Source of the DNA: Methylobacterium gregans
Lineage (GTDB): Bacteria > Pseudomonadota > Alphaproteobacteria > Rhizobiales > Beijerinckiaceae
NCBI RefSeq assembly: GCF_022179245.1
Contig: NZ_BPQM01000025.1
Coordinates: 1 to 64,000, forward strand
Length of the DNA: 64,000 nucleotides
Direction: 5' to 3'
This document shows, in pieces, positions 1-8,829 of this stretch (its first letter is position 1; each line of letters opens with the position of its first letter). The notes beneath the pieces are model-generated. The model made no database searches, was not told the DNA's origin, and saw only the letters and a list, made by a program, of their open reading frames with translations. Position numbers and translations under genes: made by a program.

Positions 1-1135
1 TGTTGCCGGCGACCGCCTCCGCCTGCTCGCGGATCGCGTCCATGGCCTTGGCGGTGTCGGCGACCGCGCGCAGGCCCTGGCGCGAAGTCTGGGCGGTGGC
101 CTGGGCGGTGGCGATGACCTCGCCGGCCCGCTTCGAGATCTGCGCGCCCGAATGCGTGATCTCGTCCACCGTCGCGGCGGTCTCCTGAACGGCGGCGAAC
201 TGCTCCTCGACGGAGGCCGCCTGCTCCTGCGCGGAGGCGCGGATCTCGGCGGCCGCCGCGTTGAGGTCGGCGGTCGCGGCGCGGTTGGTGCGGGCGAGCT
301 CGGCCAGCCCCGAGACCATCTGGTTCAGCGTGCGGCTGAGCCGGGCGATCTCGTCGCTGCCGCGGTCGGGCAATTCGCCCGAGAGATCGCCCGAGCCGAC
401 CTTCTCCACGAAGCCCATCACCCGCTCCAGCGGCCGGACCACGGCCCGGCTGATCAGGATGGTCACGAGGATGCTGAGCAGGGCGCAGGCGGCGAGCGTT
501 CCCAGGATCGACAGGCGGCTCGCCTCGTAGATGCCCTGCACGGTGCGCTGGCCCGTGGCGATGCCCTCGTCGAGCGTGTTGCGGTTCTGCTCGACGCCGC
601 GGAGCACGCTCTCCTGGATGCGGTTGATGTCGGGATTGCGCGCCTCGATCGCGGCGGTGTCGCGCGCGGCGATCGCCGCGACCTGCGCCTCGCTGGCGGT
701 GCGCAGCTGGCGGAACAGGCCGGCGGTATCCGCGGCGCCGAGCGCGAGCCGCTTCCAGATCGCGGCCCGCGCGGGCGTGAAGGCGGTTTCGGCGTAGCCC
801 TCGGAGGAGCGGATCAGGGAGGCCAGCAGCGTCTCGGCCTCCCCCGCGGCTGTGCGCCAGCTGTCCAGCGCACGGTTGACCGCCTGCGCGTCGGTCTCGC
901 GCGCGAGGACGGCGATCACCGCGTTGCGGCGCTGGAGCCCCATGTCGCGCGCCCTGTTGGCCAGGTCGTCGAGCTGGCGCGCCATCGAGAGATCGCGGGT
1001 GACGATCGCGTCGGTCGCCTCGCGCACCGCGCTGATCTGGCCGATGGCGTAGAGGCCCAGGGCGACGATCACCACCGTGATGGCGACGAAGCCGAGGAGG
1101 ATCCGTTTTCCGATCGAGAGCGACAGCGAGGTCAA
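1..1135 (-). CDS. Methyl-accepting chemotaxis protein (partial, C-terminus beyond window)
   Basis: Membrane chemoreceptor that would signal to a CheA kinase through CheW. Read from the TTG at 1135 (GGAG 9 nt upstream), it shows a first membrane segment near residues 8-30, a four-helix-bundle-like sensor rich in Arg/Ala, a second membrane segment (LGTLAACALLSILVTIL), a HAMP domain (RPLERVMGFVEKVGSGDLSG) and the start of the coiled-coil signalling region (SAQEQAASVEEQFAAVQETA). The hairpin tip and C-terminus lie to the left of the window. It is the last visible gene of the cheW-cheR-cheW-mcp run, 48 bp after cheW, so it is probably the dedicated receptor of that system (WspA-like). Ligand unknown. 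Confidence 0.9.
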   Translation of the reverse strand, partial: MTSLSLSIGKRILLGFVAITVVIVALGLYAIGQISAVREATDAIVTRDLSMARQLDDLANRARDMGLQRRNAVIAVLARETDAQAVNRALDSWRTAAGEAETLLASLIRSSEGYAETAFTPARAAIWKRLALGAADTAGLFRQLRTASEAQVAAIAARDTAAIEARNPDINRIQESVLRGVEQNRNTLDEGIATGQRTVQGIYEASRLSILGTLAACALLSILVTILISRAVVRPLERVMGFVEKVGSGDLSGELPDRGSDEIARLSRTLNQMVSGLAELARTNRAATADLNAAAAEIRASAQEQAASVEEQFAAVQETAATVDEITHSGAQISKRAGEVIATAQATAQTSRQGLRAVADTAKAMDAIREQAEAVAGN

Positions 1136-1182
1136 GGCGGCTTGCTCCGGAGCCGGTCGGTGGAGCCGACCGGCCTCTGGCG

Positions 1183-1827
1183 TCAGGGGAGGGCGCGCCG
1201 CAGGAGGCGCGGCAGGTCGAGGACGACGAAGTCGCCGCCCGCGGATTCGGCGGGGGCATAGCCCGAAACGGCCGCGCCGCCCATCCCGCCGGAGGACGGA
1301 GGCGACGGATCGGCTTCCGGGCGGGCGAGGTCCGCGTCGATCTCGCTCACGCCGATCACCCGGTCGACCGCGAGGGCGACGGGCACGGCGCCCGCGCGCA
1401 GGGCGACGAGGTGGCCGCTGGGAGCGGCGCCGGGCCCGGGCCGGCCCAGCGCGCGGGCGAGATCGAGCACGCTGACGATGCGGCCCGAGACCGCCGCGAG
1501 GCCGAGGAGCGCGGGCACCGCGCCGGGCACCGGCGTGCACGGGCGCATCGGCAGGACGCCGGCCGCCTCCTCGAGCGGCAGGCCGTAGCGCTCCGCGCCG
1601 CAGGCGCAGACGAGATAGGCGCGGCGTGCGGCAACCTCGGCCCGGCCCAGACCGCGCCGGGCCAGCGCCTCGGTTCGGGCCGCGCGCAAGGCACGGGCCC
1701 GCTCCGCGGCCTGATTCGCGGCTCGGCTCGCGGCCTGGCTCGTGGCTTGGCTCATGGCTTGGCTCGCCGCCCCGCCGGTGCTCTCCCTGGCCGTTCTGGT
1801 GCCCACCCGGCTCCCCACCTCGCTCAT
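1183..1827 (-). CDS. CheW-domain chemosensory coupling protein (WspD-like position)
   Basis: Scaffold protein linking receptor and CheA kinase. The CheW-like beta-barrel spans about residues 70-214, with the typical ALLGLAAVSGRIVSVLDLARALG and DRVIGVSEID segments. The N-terminal 60 residues are low-complexity, built of SQAx/SRAA/NQAA steps encoded by a 12-bp direct repeat at about 1711-1765. The ATG overlaps the cheR stop (ATGA), which indicates translational coupling. It lies between cheR and the receptor gene, the position of WspD in Wsp-type operons. The charged Ala-rich tail before the domain is probably a flexible linker and is unlikely to align with relatives. Confidence 0.82.
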   Translation of the reverse strand: MSEVGSRVGTRTARESTGGAASQAMSQATSQAASRAANQAAERARALRAARTEALARRGLGRAEVAARRAYLVCACGAERYGLPLEEAAGVLPMRPCTPVPGAVPALLGLAAVSGRIVSVLDLARALGRPGPGAAPSGHLVALRAGAVPVALAVDRVIGVSEIDADLARPEADPSPPSSGGMGGAAVSGYAPAESAGGDFVVLDLPRLLRRALP

Positions 1828-3362
1828 CGCCCGATGCCGTCCCGTGCCGCCTGCGCGCCGGCCGCGATCTCGGCGGCGGTCGCCCCGTCGCCCTCGCGGA
1901 GCACGGTCTCCGGCGGCAGGGCTTGGCTCAGCCGCAGCGCGTTGTCGAGGGCCCGCCGCGCCGCGTCGGCCCGCCCGAGGCCGGCGAGCAGCAGGCCGAG
2001 ATGGTGGTGGGCCATGACGAAGCCGGGGTCGAGGTAGAGCGCCGCCCGGAAGGCGCGCTCGGCCTCCGCCTCGCGGCCGAGGCTCGCGGCGATCAGCCCC
2101 TCGTAGAAGCGCAGGCGCGGATCGGTCGGCCGCGCGGCGAGCGCGGCCCGAAGCGCGCGCCAGGCCGCGCCGCTCTCGCCCGCGTCGGCGCGCGCGCGGA
2201 TCTCCGCGAGCACGGCCTCGGGATCCGTGTTTGGATCCATCCCGGCCTCGGGATCCGCCCCGATTTCGGGCGCGACTGCATCGACCGGCGAATCGTCCGG
2301 CGGCGGGACAGGCTCGCGCGCGTCCGGCTCCATGTCCTCGGGCGGGTGCCGCGCGGGGACTGCATCCGGGAGCACGTCAGGGATCGAACCGGGGATCGGC
2401 TCGGCCCGCGCGAGCGGCAGGTCCGGCAGGATCGGCGGCTGCCAGGGCTCAGGGGGCACCGTCTCCGGACGCGTCTCGCCCGGCCGGCGGTAGGCGACGG
2501 TGCCCGGCAGGCTCACCGCGTCGAGCCAGCCGCTGAAGGCGGGGTTCGGCTCGGCGTGGCCGATCAGCAGCCAGCCGCGGTCGCGCAGGCGGGCCCCGAA
2601 GGCGCGCATCAGCGCCGCCACGGTCTCGGCGTCGAAGTAGATCAGCACGTTGCGGCAGAGGATCAGGTCGAAGCCGTCGAGGTGCGGGGGCGCACGGCCC
2701 TCGATCAGTTCGAGCAGGTTGCGCCGCTCGAAGCGCACGAGGCGGCGATAGGCCTCGCGCAGGGCGTAGCCGCCCTCGCGCGCCGCGCCCGGCTGGGGCG
2801 GCACGGCGCGGAAGTAGCGCATCCGCTCCTCCGGGGGCGAGGTGCGCAGGGCCCAGCGCCCGTACTCGGCCGCCCGCGCCGTGGCGAGGGCCGCCGCGCT
2901 GATATCGGTCCCGAGGATCGTCACCTGCCAGTCGGGCAGCGCCGGCCCCAGCAGCTCGTGCACCAGGATCGCCAGGGAGTAGGGCTCGGCGCCGGTCGAG
3001 CAGCCGGCGCTCCAGATCCGCACATTGCGCTCGGCCGCGCGGGCGGCGAGGAGGTCCGGCAGGATGGTCTCGCGGAGCGCGGCGAATTGCTCGGCGTAGC
3101 GGAAGAAGAAGGTCTCGCCGATGGTGATCTCGGCCTCCAGCGCCGTCCACTCCTCCGGCGCCCGCTCCAGAAGGGCCGCGTAGGCGGCGGCGTCGGCCAC
3201 GCCCAGCGCCCGGAAGCGGCGGCGCAGGCGGTCGGAGAGCAGGTCGTCCTTGTCGGCGTAGTAGTGGTGGCCGGTGCGCGCGATGATGCGCGCCTTCAGA
3301 CCGGCATAGGCGGGATCGCCCGCGAGGCTGATCCGGGCATCGGTGGCGGCGGCCTGCCGCAT
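1824..3362 (-). CDS. CheR-type glutamate methyltransferase with C-terminal TPR domain (WspC-like)
   Basis: Methylates receptor glutamates using S-adenosylmethionine. The 512-residue product has the CheR N-terminal helical domain (residues ~15-80), the GETFFFRY motif, the SAM-binding SAGCSTGAEPYSLAI loop (~118-132) and the CRNVLIYFD segment. An acidic Pro-rich linker (~310-390) is followed by TPR-like helices (AWRALRAALAARPTDPRLRF, AERAFRAALYLDPGF). A CheR-TPR fusion is the hallmark of alternative chemosensory systems such as Wsp. I chose the ATG at 3362 because the CheR fold begins there; the longer open frame upstream overlaps cheW in another frame and is an artefact. The CheB and CheA partners would lie outside the window. 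Confidence 0.9.
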   Translation of the reverse strand: MRQAAATDARISLAGDPAYAGLKARIIARTGHHYYADKDDLLSDRLRRRFRALGVADAAAYAALLERAPEEWTALEAEITIGETFFFRYAEQFAALRETILPDLLAARAAERNVRIWSAGCSTGAEPYSLAILVHELLGPALPDWQVTILGTDISAAALATARAAEYGRWALRTSPPEERMRYFRAVPPQPGAAREGGYALREAYRRLVRFERRNLLELIEGRAPPHLDGFDLILCRNVLIYFDAETVAALMRAFGARLRDRGWLLIGHAEPNPAFSGWLDAVSLPGTVAYRRPGETRPETVPPEPWQPPILPDLPLARAEPIPGSIPDVLPDAVPARHPPEDMEPDAREPVPPPDDSPVDAVAPEIGADPEAGMDPNTDPEAVLAEIRARADAGESGAAWRALRAALAARPTDPRLRFYEGLIAASLGREAEAERAFRAALYLDPGFVMAHHHLGLLLAGLGRADAARRALDNALRLSQALPPETVLREGDGATAAEIAAGAQAARDGIGR

Positions 3363-3376
3363 GCCGTGGCGCGGCC

Positions 3377-3898
3377 TCAGGCGGCCGGCAGGGCGGCGAG
3401 GCGAGCGGCCGCCGCGCGGGCGGCAGCCTCGACCCGCATCCGCTCCTCGGCGCTCAGCAACCGGTCCGGATCGAGGGCGTGGACGAGGCGGTCCCCGCGC
3501 GCGATCGCGGCGGCGACGCAGCCGTTCAGACTCCGGGCCGGATCGACCGGCCGGAACGCGTCGGCCGCGACGGTGACGAGGTCGGTGACGCGGTCCACCA
3601 GATAGGCCAGCGCGCGGTCGCGACCGAGAACGATGTGGGCGTGCAGGCCCGGCTCCGGGGCCGCGTCGCGCAAGCCGAGGAGCTGGGCGAGGTCCACCAC
3701 CGGCACCGCATCGCCGCCGAGATTGAGGAAACCCGCGAGCCAGGCCCCGCAGGACGGCGGCCGGAACAGGTCGGGCAGCGGCAGGATCTCGCCCGCCGCG
3801 GCGCGCGGCAGGGCGCAGGGCGTGCCCGCCACGTCGAGGAGGAGGTAGGCGCCGTCGGGCGCGGCGGGGGCGGTGACGGCGACGGACGAGACGGCCAA
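3377..3898 (-). CDS. CheW-domain protein (first gene of chemosensory operon)
   Basis: Second CheW-like coupling protein of the cluster (173 aa), 14 bp upstream of cheR, in the WspB position. The CheW barrel is recognisable from YLLLDVAGTPCALPRAA through FLNLGGDAVPVVDLAQLLG to the LVDRVTDLVTV strand. The C-terminal ~30 residues form a charged Ala/Arg helix. I place the start at the TTG at 3898, preceded by GGAG at 6 nt. The open frame upstream has no CheW similarity and runs through intergenic direct repeats. Having two CheW proteins of different length suits a system that uses separate couplers for receptor and kinase. Function inferred from the domain and from gene order. Confidence 0.82.
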   Translation of the reverse strand: MAVSSVAVTAPAAPDGAYLLLDVAGTPCALPRAAAGEILPLPDLFRPPSCGAWLAGFLNLGGDAVPVVDLAQLLGLRDAAPEPGLHAHIVLGRDRALAYLVDRVTDLVTVAADAFRPVDPARSLNGCVAAAIARGDRLVHALDPDRLLSAEERMRVEAAARAAAARLAALPAA

Positions 3899-4048
3899 GG
3901 GAGCTCCGGCACGAGGAGGGCGGCATGGCCGGGCCCGGCTCGACCGTGCCCCGCCCGGTCGAGATAGGTCGCTCGCTCCGGCAGCGCAATTCGGAGGGCC
4001 GGCGCGACGGGTCCGGCGGCGGATTCGGCAGGGTGTCCGGGACCAACC

Positions 4049-4113
4049 GGAACTTGCCGGAAACTTGACCTGGAAACTCGACCCCGAAACTTGGCAGGCG
4101 CGGGCGGAACTTG
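4049..4113. repeat. Cluster of five short direct repeats GGAA(A)CTTG
   Basis: The 318-bp gap between the chemosensory operon (minus, starts 3898) and the gene at 4217 (plus) holds five copies of GGAACTTG/GGAAACTTG at 4049, 4059, 4072 (CTCG variant), 4085 (CGAAACTTG) and 4106. Spacing is irregular (10-21 bp). They could be regulator half-sites for either divergent gene. No other gene is seen in this gap. Confidence 0.5.
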
Positions 4114-4130
4114 CCGTGAAGGACAGGGTT
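4106..4130 (+). promoter_or_regulatory. Possible EcfG-type (general stress) promoter
   Basis: GGAAC at 4106-4110, 18 bases, then TT at 4129-4130 fits the alphaproteobacterial GGAAC-N18/19-TT pattern of the general-stress sigma factor. The -10 is GGTT rather than CGTT. It lies 87 bp before the ATG at 4217. The -35 overlaps the last direct repeat, so chance is possible. Confidence 0.35.
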
Positions 4131-4216
4131 CCTTGAGGGGTTTCGGCGCGGCGGCGCATTGCACGCGCCCCGTTGTCGCGCCGTTTTCCCAGAATCGTAC
4201 CGGGAGTTTCCAGTCG

Positions 4217-4468
4217 ATGACCAAGACCAAGCTTCTGCTCGCCGCCTCGCTCACCCTGCTGGCGGGCTCCGCCTTCGCGCAGGGCGGCTCGCCCTACAAC
4301 GCCTCAGGCTCGCAGGCCGGCGGCCCGCTCGGCGGCCTGGAGCGTCGCTCGGGCGCTCCCGGCGGCGCGCCCGCGGTGGCCCCGGGCGCCGTCGACCCGT
4401 CGGTGGCCCCGGCCCCCGCTCCCCGCAAGCGGACCATGAAGAAGCGCCGCAGCCATCGCAGCCGGTAA
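4217..4468 (+). CDS. Small secreted Gly/Ala/Pro-rich hypothetical protein
   Basis: An 83-residue product with a clear Sec signal peptide (MTKTKLLLAASLTLLAGSAFAQ, cleavage after AFA). A low-complexity GGSPYNASGSQAGG/GGAPAVAP stretch follows, then a basic tail (KRTMKKRRSHRSR). Probably periplasmic. GGGAG lies 10 nt before the ATG, which marks this as the start; the longer open frame upstream lacks a signal peptide. No recognised domain. A possible stress promoter lies upstream at 4106-4130. Confidence 0.65.
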   Translation: MTKTKLLLAASLTLLAGSAFAQGGSPYNASGSQAGGPLGGLERRSGAPGGAPAVAPGAVDPSVAPAPAPRKRTMKKRRSHRSR

Positions 4469-4615
4469 TCCGCATCGCCCGTCTCGCGCCTCCCGGCACG
4501 GGACGGGCTCCGACGCCCGGTCGCGCCCGCTGCACCGCACACGGCGTTAAGCATCCGCTAACCATGCCCGCGACAGACCGAGCCCCGTGACGGGAACGGG
4601 CATGGCACCGCGTTG

Positions 4616-4897
4616 ATGGCACCGGGTTACGAGATCGCGCTCTGGCTCGAAGGGCTGGGCCTTGCCGGCCTCGCCATCGGTCTCTGGCGCCTGCGCGCCG
4701 AGGAAGCGGCCCGGGTCCACGCCCTGAGAAAGGTGCTGCGCACGGGATCCGACCCGCGCATCGTGGCCGGCACTCGCCCCAGGGCGGACCGGACCCGGAT
4801 GGTCCCGCACGTGACGGGCCGGAGCGGGATGCGCTCCGGGACCGTGCCCAGCGCGGCGGCCCACGCCCTGGCGCGCGCCTTCGCGCGCGGGGCTTAA
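4616..4897 (+). CDS. Small hypothetical protein with N-terminal membrane segment
   Basis: A 93-residue product with one hydrophobic segment (YEIALWLEGLGLAGLAIGLW) followed by a basic cytoplasmic-type tail rich in Arg/Thr. No family is recognised. The ATG at 4616 follows an in-frame TTG at 4613, and the ribosome site is weak. About 55 bp upstream, TTAA-N7-CTAAC (4547-4562) is one base off a CtrA box. The opposite-strand frame here is His/Gly/Arg-rich and looks like a shadow. Moderate confidence that this is a gene. Confidence 0.45.
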   Translation: MAPGYEIALWLEGLGLAGLAIGLWRLRAEEAARVHALRKVLRTGSDPRIVAGTRPRADRTRMVPHVTGRSGMRSGTVPSAAAHALARAFARGA

Positions 4898-4907
4898 TCG
4901 GCCCGCG

Positions 4908-4994
4908 TCAGCGCAGCAGGGCGTCGAGGCCGCTGCCGCAGAGCACGACCAGCGTCAGCGTCACGAGGAACTTCAGGTCTTCGAATCTGCTCAT
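4908..4994 (-). CDS. Putative 28-aa membrane mini-protein
   Basis: A short frame encoding MSRFEDLKFLVTLTLVVLCG plus eight more residues: an amphipathic start and a single hydrophobic helix ending in ALLR. It resembles other single-helix mini-proteins in this window. An upstream in-frame ATG would add 40 residues without membrane character, so the short form is preferred. The ribosome site is poor. Confidence 0.35.
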   Translation of the reverse strand: MSRFEDLKFLVTLTLVVLCGSGLDALLR

Positions 4995-5267
4995 GATCGG
5001 CTCTGGTGTCTCGAATTGGGCCGCGCTCTCTCGGCGATATTTAACGATCGCGCATTGCAGGGCATTTGCGCGACTCGTTTCACGACCTGTTAAGATCTGC
5101 GGCACGGTTTCCACAGTTCGCCATTAACGAAACGTGAATGCGTTATGATCCGGCGGACGCAACATTAACCGTGCGGCGCCGCACGGTCCGGCAGCGTCCG
5201 GGAGCCGTTCGGGCCCGACCGCGTTGGGGGAGCGCCGCCCGCGGGCGGCGTCCTGGGAGACCGCCCG

Positions 5268-5453
5268 ATGCGCAACCTGCTGCTTCTCGTCATCCTCGTC
5301 GGCGCGGGCTTCGTGCTCGTCGGCATGTACGTCGCCCCGAACCAGCCCGAGCTGCGGACGTGGTACCGCGACAACGCCTGCCAGCACCTCGACAAGATCA
5401 GCCCCGAGATCTGCGCCCCGATCCGCCGGGCGGACGGCGGCGCGCGCCTTTGA
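5268..5453 (+). CDS. Small membrane-anchored hypothetical protein
   Basis: A 61-residue product starting with a membrane helix (MRNLLLLVILVGAGFVLVGM), followed by a short extracytoplasmic domain with two cysteines (DNACQHLD, PEICAPI) that could form a disulphide. GGGAGA at 7 nt from the ATG supports the start. Its TGA overlaps the TTG start of the next gene, so the two are translationally coupled. Function unknown. Confidence 0.6.
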   Translation: MRNLLLLVILVGAGFVLVGMYVAPNQPELRTWYRDNACQHLDKISPEICAPIRRADGGARL

Positions 5454-5743
5454 GCGTGGCCGCGCTTCGGCGAGCGCTGGACTGGACCTTCCGCAGCCGG
5501 GTCGACGGCCGGATCACCGTCGGGCAATGGCCGAACCTGCCGCTCTGGCTGTTCATCGGCCTGACCGCGGCCGGGTTCGCGCTCGATCCGGCGGGCGCGC
5601 CCGGCCGCGCGGTGCGGGCAGGCGCCCTGCTCTGCCTCGCCTGGTGGGCGCTCGACGAGGTGGTCCGCGGGGTCAACCCGTGGCGGCGGTTTCTCGGAGC
5701 CGCAGTGCTGGTGGGTGGAGTGGTGATGTGGGGAAGCCCATGA
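5450..5743 (+). CDS. Small multi-pass membrane protein
   Basis: A 97-residue product with three hydrophobic segments (WLFIGLTAAGFAL, AGALLCLAWWALDEVV, FLGAAVLVGGVVMWG) joined by short Arg-rich loops. I use the TTG at 5450, which overlaps the stop of the upstream gene (TTGA); the GTG at 5456 is an alternative. The pair probably form a two-gene unit. No known family is recognised. Confidence 0.55.
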   Translation: MSVAALRRALDWTFRSRVDGRITVGQWPNLPLWLFIGLTAAGFALDPAGAPGRAVRAGALLCLAWWALDEVVRGVNPWRRFLGAAVLVGGVVMWGSP

Positions 5744-5816
5744 TCGGAAGCTCGCAGCAGAGGTGGGTAAATTTTTCCTATTTCTGTCTTAAAGCACGAG
5801 CTAAAGCATTGAAATC

Positions 5817-6290
5817 ATGAACCCATGCGATGGCACGTCCCTTGCCACCTCTATTAAAAGGAGGTGCATCATAGGCACAGGCGTAACCATCAGCGGCAAA
5901 ACTTTCCAGCTTCTGGATATCCCCGCGACGGCCTTGAAAAAAGCAGACGGAGAACTTGATATCTTCAAGTCTCTCAAGAATGGGTCTACCTCGACAGAGG
6001 CAAGCCCCCCAAGGCCGAGCCACAAACCTTACGCCACCATTCAGAGGGATGGGGCAGCGATCGCAACTCTCTATGAAAGCGGCTTTCTGATCACGGCCGG
6101 CAATATCGCACCACCCGCTGATCTCGCTAGGGGCGAGGCCGGCACTGCTCTAGCCGATCAGCGCATCCGCCAGATGCTCGCCCTACACGGCGGGACCGTG
6201 GTCTACGCGCAAGACGTCCAGGCGCGGAACGCGGCCGCGCAGGCAGCGAGCCTGTTCACCGCGCAGCTCTCCGGCCAAGCGTCCGCCTAG
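5817..6290 (+). CDS. Orphan hypothetical protein in AT-richer DNA; start codon uncertain
   Basis: A coherent open frame of up to 157 residues. The part from about residue 19 (GTGVTISGKTFQLLDIPATA) onward looks like a real soluble protein, and the tail is Ala/Gln-rich. A perfect Shine-Dalgarno (AAAGGAGGTG, 5857-5866) sits inside the frame, but the codon at the right distance is ATA (5871), not ATG. The ATG at 5817 lacks a ribosome site. Either ATA is used, or the SD is coincidental, or a start codon has mutated. The 5' half is clearly lower in GC than its neighbours, which suggests transfer. No homolog recognised. Confidence 0.5.
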   Translation: MNPCDGTSLATSIKRRCIIGTGVTISGKTFQLLDIPATALKKADGELDIFKSLKNGSTSTEASPPRPSHKPYATIQRDGAAIATLYESGFLITAGNIAPPADLARGEAGTALADQRIRQMLALHGGTVVYAQDVQARNAAAQAASLFTAQLSGQASA

Positions 6291-6297
6291 AAGGCCT

Positions 6298-7056
<759 letters not shown>

Positions 7057-7057
7057 C

Positions 7058-7810
7058 TCAGGCCCGCCAGCGCAGGAGCCAGCCCTGGAGGGCGACGAAG
7101 GCCGTGTCGAACAGCCCGTAGAGCCCCGCCATGGTCAGCATGTAGACCACGACGATGTCGGTGGAGAGGAGCGAGGAGGCCTGCATCATGCGCTGGCCGA
7201 CGCCCTCCACGCCGAAGATCTCGGCGGCCACCACCGCCATCCAGGCCTGGCCGAGCGCCGTGCGCAGGCCGACGAGGATGCCCGGAGTGGCGGCCGGCAG
7301 CAGGATCTTGACGAGGCGCTGAAGGGGCCCCCGGAAGCCGAAGGCCTGCGCCACCTCGACGAGGTCGCGGTCGACGCCCCGCACCGCCCCTTGCGTGGCG
7401 AAGAACACGATCCAGAACACCCCGACCGCGATGATGAACACCGCCGCCGAGGACTCGACGCCGAACCAGATGATCGCGAAGGGCACCCAGGCGAGGCCCG
7501 GGATCGGCCGCAGCAGCCGCACCACCCAGGCGGTCGCCGCCTCGAAGCCGCGCGACATGCCGGCGACCAGCCCGAGCCCGATCCCGGCACCCGCGCCGCA
7601 GGCCAGCCCCACCACGTAGTGGCTGAGGCTCGACAGCACCGCCGCCGTCCAGACGCCGAGCGCGACCTCCCGCCCGAAGGCGGCCGGGATCGTGCTGGGC
7701 GGGGGCAGGAAGGCCGGGTTGATCAGGCCGAGCCGGGGCGCGGCCTCCCAGATGCCCAGGAAGACCGCCAGCCCCGCCGCGGCGAGCAGCGTCGCGCGGA
7801 AACGGTTCAT
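7058..7810 (-). CDS. ABC transporter permease, NitT/TauT family
   Basis: A 250-residue inner-membrane permease with about six helices and the EAA loop (VEVAQAFGFRGPLQRLVKILLPAATPGIL). Other typical segments are FLPPPSTIPAAFG near the N-terminus and PIPGLAWVPFAIIWFG. The ATG overlaps the TGA of the binding-protein gene by 4 bp. The order binding protein, permease, ATPase is that of a complete importer. The longer frame seen upstream overlaps the binding-protein gene in another phase and is not real. Confidence 0.92.
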   Translation of the reverse strand: MNRFRATLLAAAGLAVFLGIWEAAPRLGLINPAFLPPPSTIPAAFGREVALGVWTAAVLSSLSHYVVGLACGAGAGIGLGLVAGMSRGFEAATAWVVRLLRPIPGLAWVPFAIIWFGVESSAAVFIIAVGVFWIVFFATQGAVRGVDRDLVEVAQAFGFRGPLQRLVKILLPAATPGILVGLRTALGQAWMAVVAAEIFGVEGVGQRMMQASSLLSTDIVVVYMLTMAGLYGLFDTAFVALQGWLLRWRA

Positions 7811-8829
7811 CGCGCCGGCTGCGCCGCCTTCTCGTAGTAGGCCGGCACGAACAGGCCATCGACCGGCACCGCCTTGTCGAGGGTGCCGATGCTGACCTGA
7901 TAGTCCTGCATCGCCTTCGTGGCCTCCACGATCACCCGCGGGTCGGCGGTGAACTTGGCGGCCGGCGAGGTGATGGCCCGGCGGATGGTGGCGACGTCCG
8001 TGATCCCCTTGCCGAGCGCCTGCTCGACGGCGGGCGCCGCGCGGTCGGGATCGGTCTTCAGGGTCTGGGTCGCCTTGACGAGCGCGTCCACGAGCCCCTG
8101 CACCGCGGCCGGGTTCTTGTCGGCGAAGGCGCCCGAGACCGCCACCACGGTGCCCGGCTGGTCGGGGAACATCTCGGCGCCCGTGGCGATCAGCTTGATG
8201 GCCGGGTTGCGGCTCTGGACGATGGTCAGCGCCGGTTCGCGGATCGAGGCGCCGTCGACCGCCCCGGCGAGCAGCGCCTGCTGGGTCGCGTCGATGCCCA
8301 TGGCGACCACCTGCACGTCCGCCTTGTCGGCCTTGGCGACCTGCCAGAGCCAGTGCTGCAGCGTGGTGTTGGGCACCGAGCCCGGGGGCTGCGTGGCGAG
8401 CCGGGCGGGGCGGTTCTCCTTGGCCTTGAACTGGCGCAGCGCCTCGGCCTTGTCCGGGGCGGAGTCGAAGTAGGGGGCGAGCTTGGGGCCAGCCACGAAC
8501 ACCATCTCCTCCACGGCGGTGGCGGCGACGACCCGCACGTCGATGCCCTTCGAGCGGGCGACCGCCAGCGGCGCGATGCCCGCGACGTAGACGTCGATGG
8601 TGCCCGAGGCCAGCGCCTGGATCATGTTCGGGCCGGACTCGAAGGTGGTGAAGGTGGGGGTCAACCCCGCCTGCTTCAGCCCGCCCTCGCGGTCGGCGAC
8701 GAAGACCGGCGCGGCGCCGATCACCGGGATCACGCCGATGCGCACGGGGACGGCACTCTGCGCGAGCGCCTGAGCGGAGAAGAGGGCGGCCGCGGCGAGC
8801 GTGGCCAGGGCGGTGAGCGCCGAGCGCAT
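7807..8829 (-). CDS. ABC transporter substrate-binding protein, NMT1/SsuA-like
   Basis: A periplasmic 340-residue binding protein with a Sec signal peptide (LAAAALFSAQALAQ). The mature protein begins with a strand typical of the family (VPVRIGVIPVIGAAPVFVAD), and FESGPNMIQALASGTIDV follows. The family binds sulfonates, taurine, nitrate or pyrimidine precursors. No residue pattern here settles the ligand, so it is left open. First gene of a three-gene operon with the permease and ATPase. The 211-bp region upstream shows only a poor sigma-54-like match and otherwise nothing distinctive. Confidence 0.9.
   Translation of the reverse strand: MRSALTALATLAAAALFSAQALAQSAVPVRIGVIPVIGAAPVFVADREGGLKQAGLTPTFTTFESGPNMIQALASGTIDVYVAGIAPLAVARSKGIDVRVVAATAVEEMVFVAGPKLAPYFDSAPDKAEALRQFKAKENRPARLATQPPGSVPNTTLQHWLWQVAKADKADVQVVAMGIDATQQALLAGAVDGASIREPALTIVQSRNPAIKLIATGAEMFPDQPGTVVAVSGAFADKNPAAVQGLVDALVKATQTLKTDPDRAAPAVEQALGKGITDVATIRRAITSPAAKFTADPRVIVEATKAMQDYQVSIGTLDKAVPVDGLFVPAYYEKAAQPAR

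Noticed and set aside
4547-4864. 105-codon minus-strand frame
   Set aside because: His/Gly/Arg/Pro-rich without a domain; the plus-strand frame has a proper membrane helix.
5778-6025. Two minus-strand frames overlapping the AT-rich orphan ORF
   Set aside because: Neither has a ribosome site or coherent pattern; the plus-strand frame is better supported.
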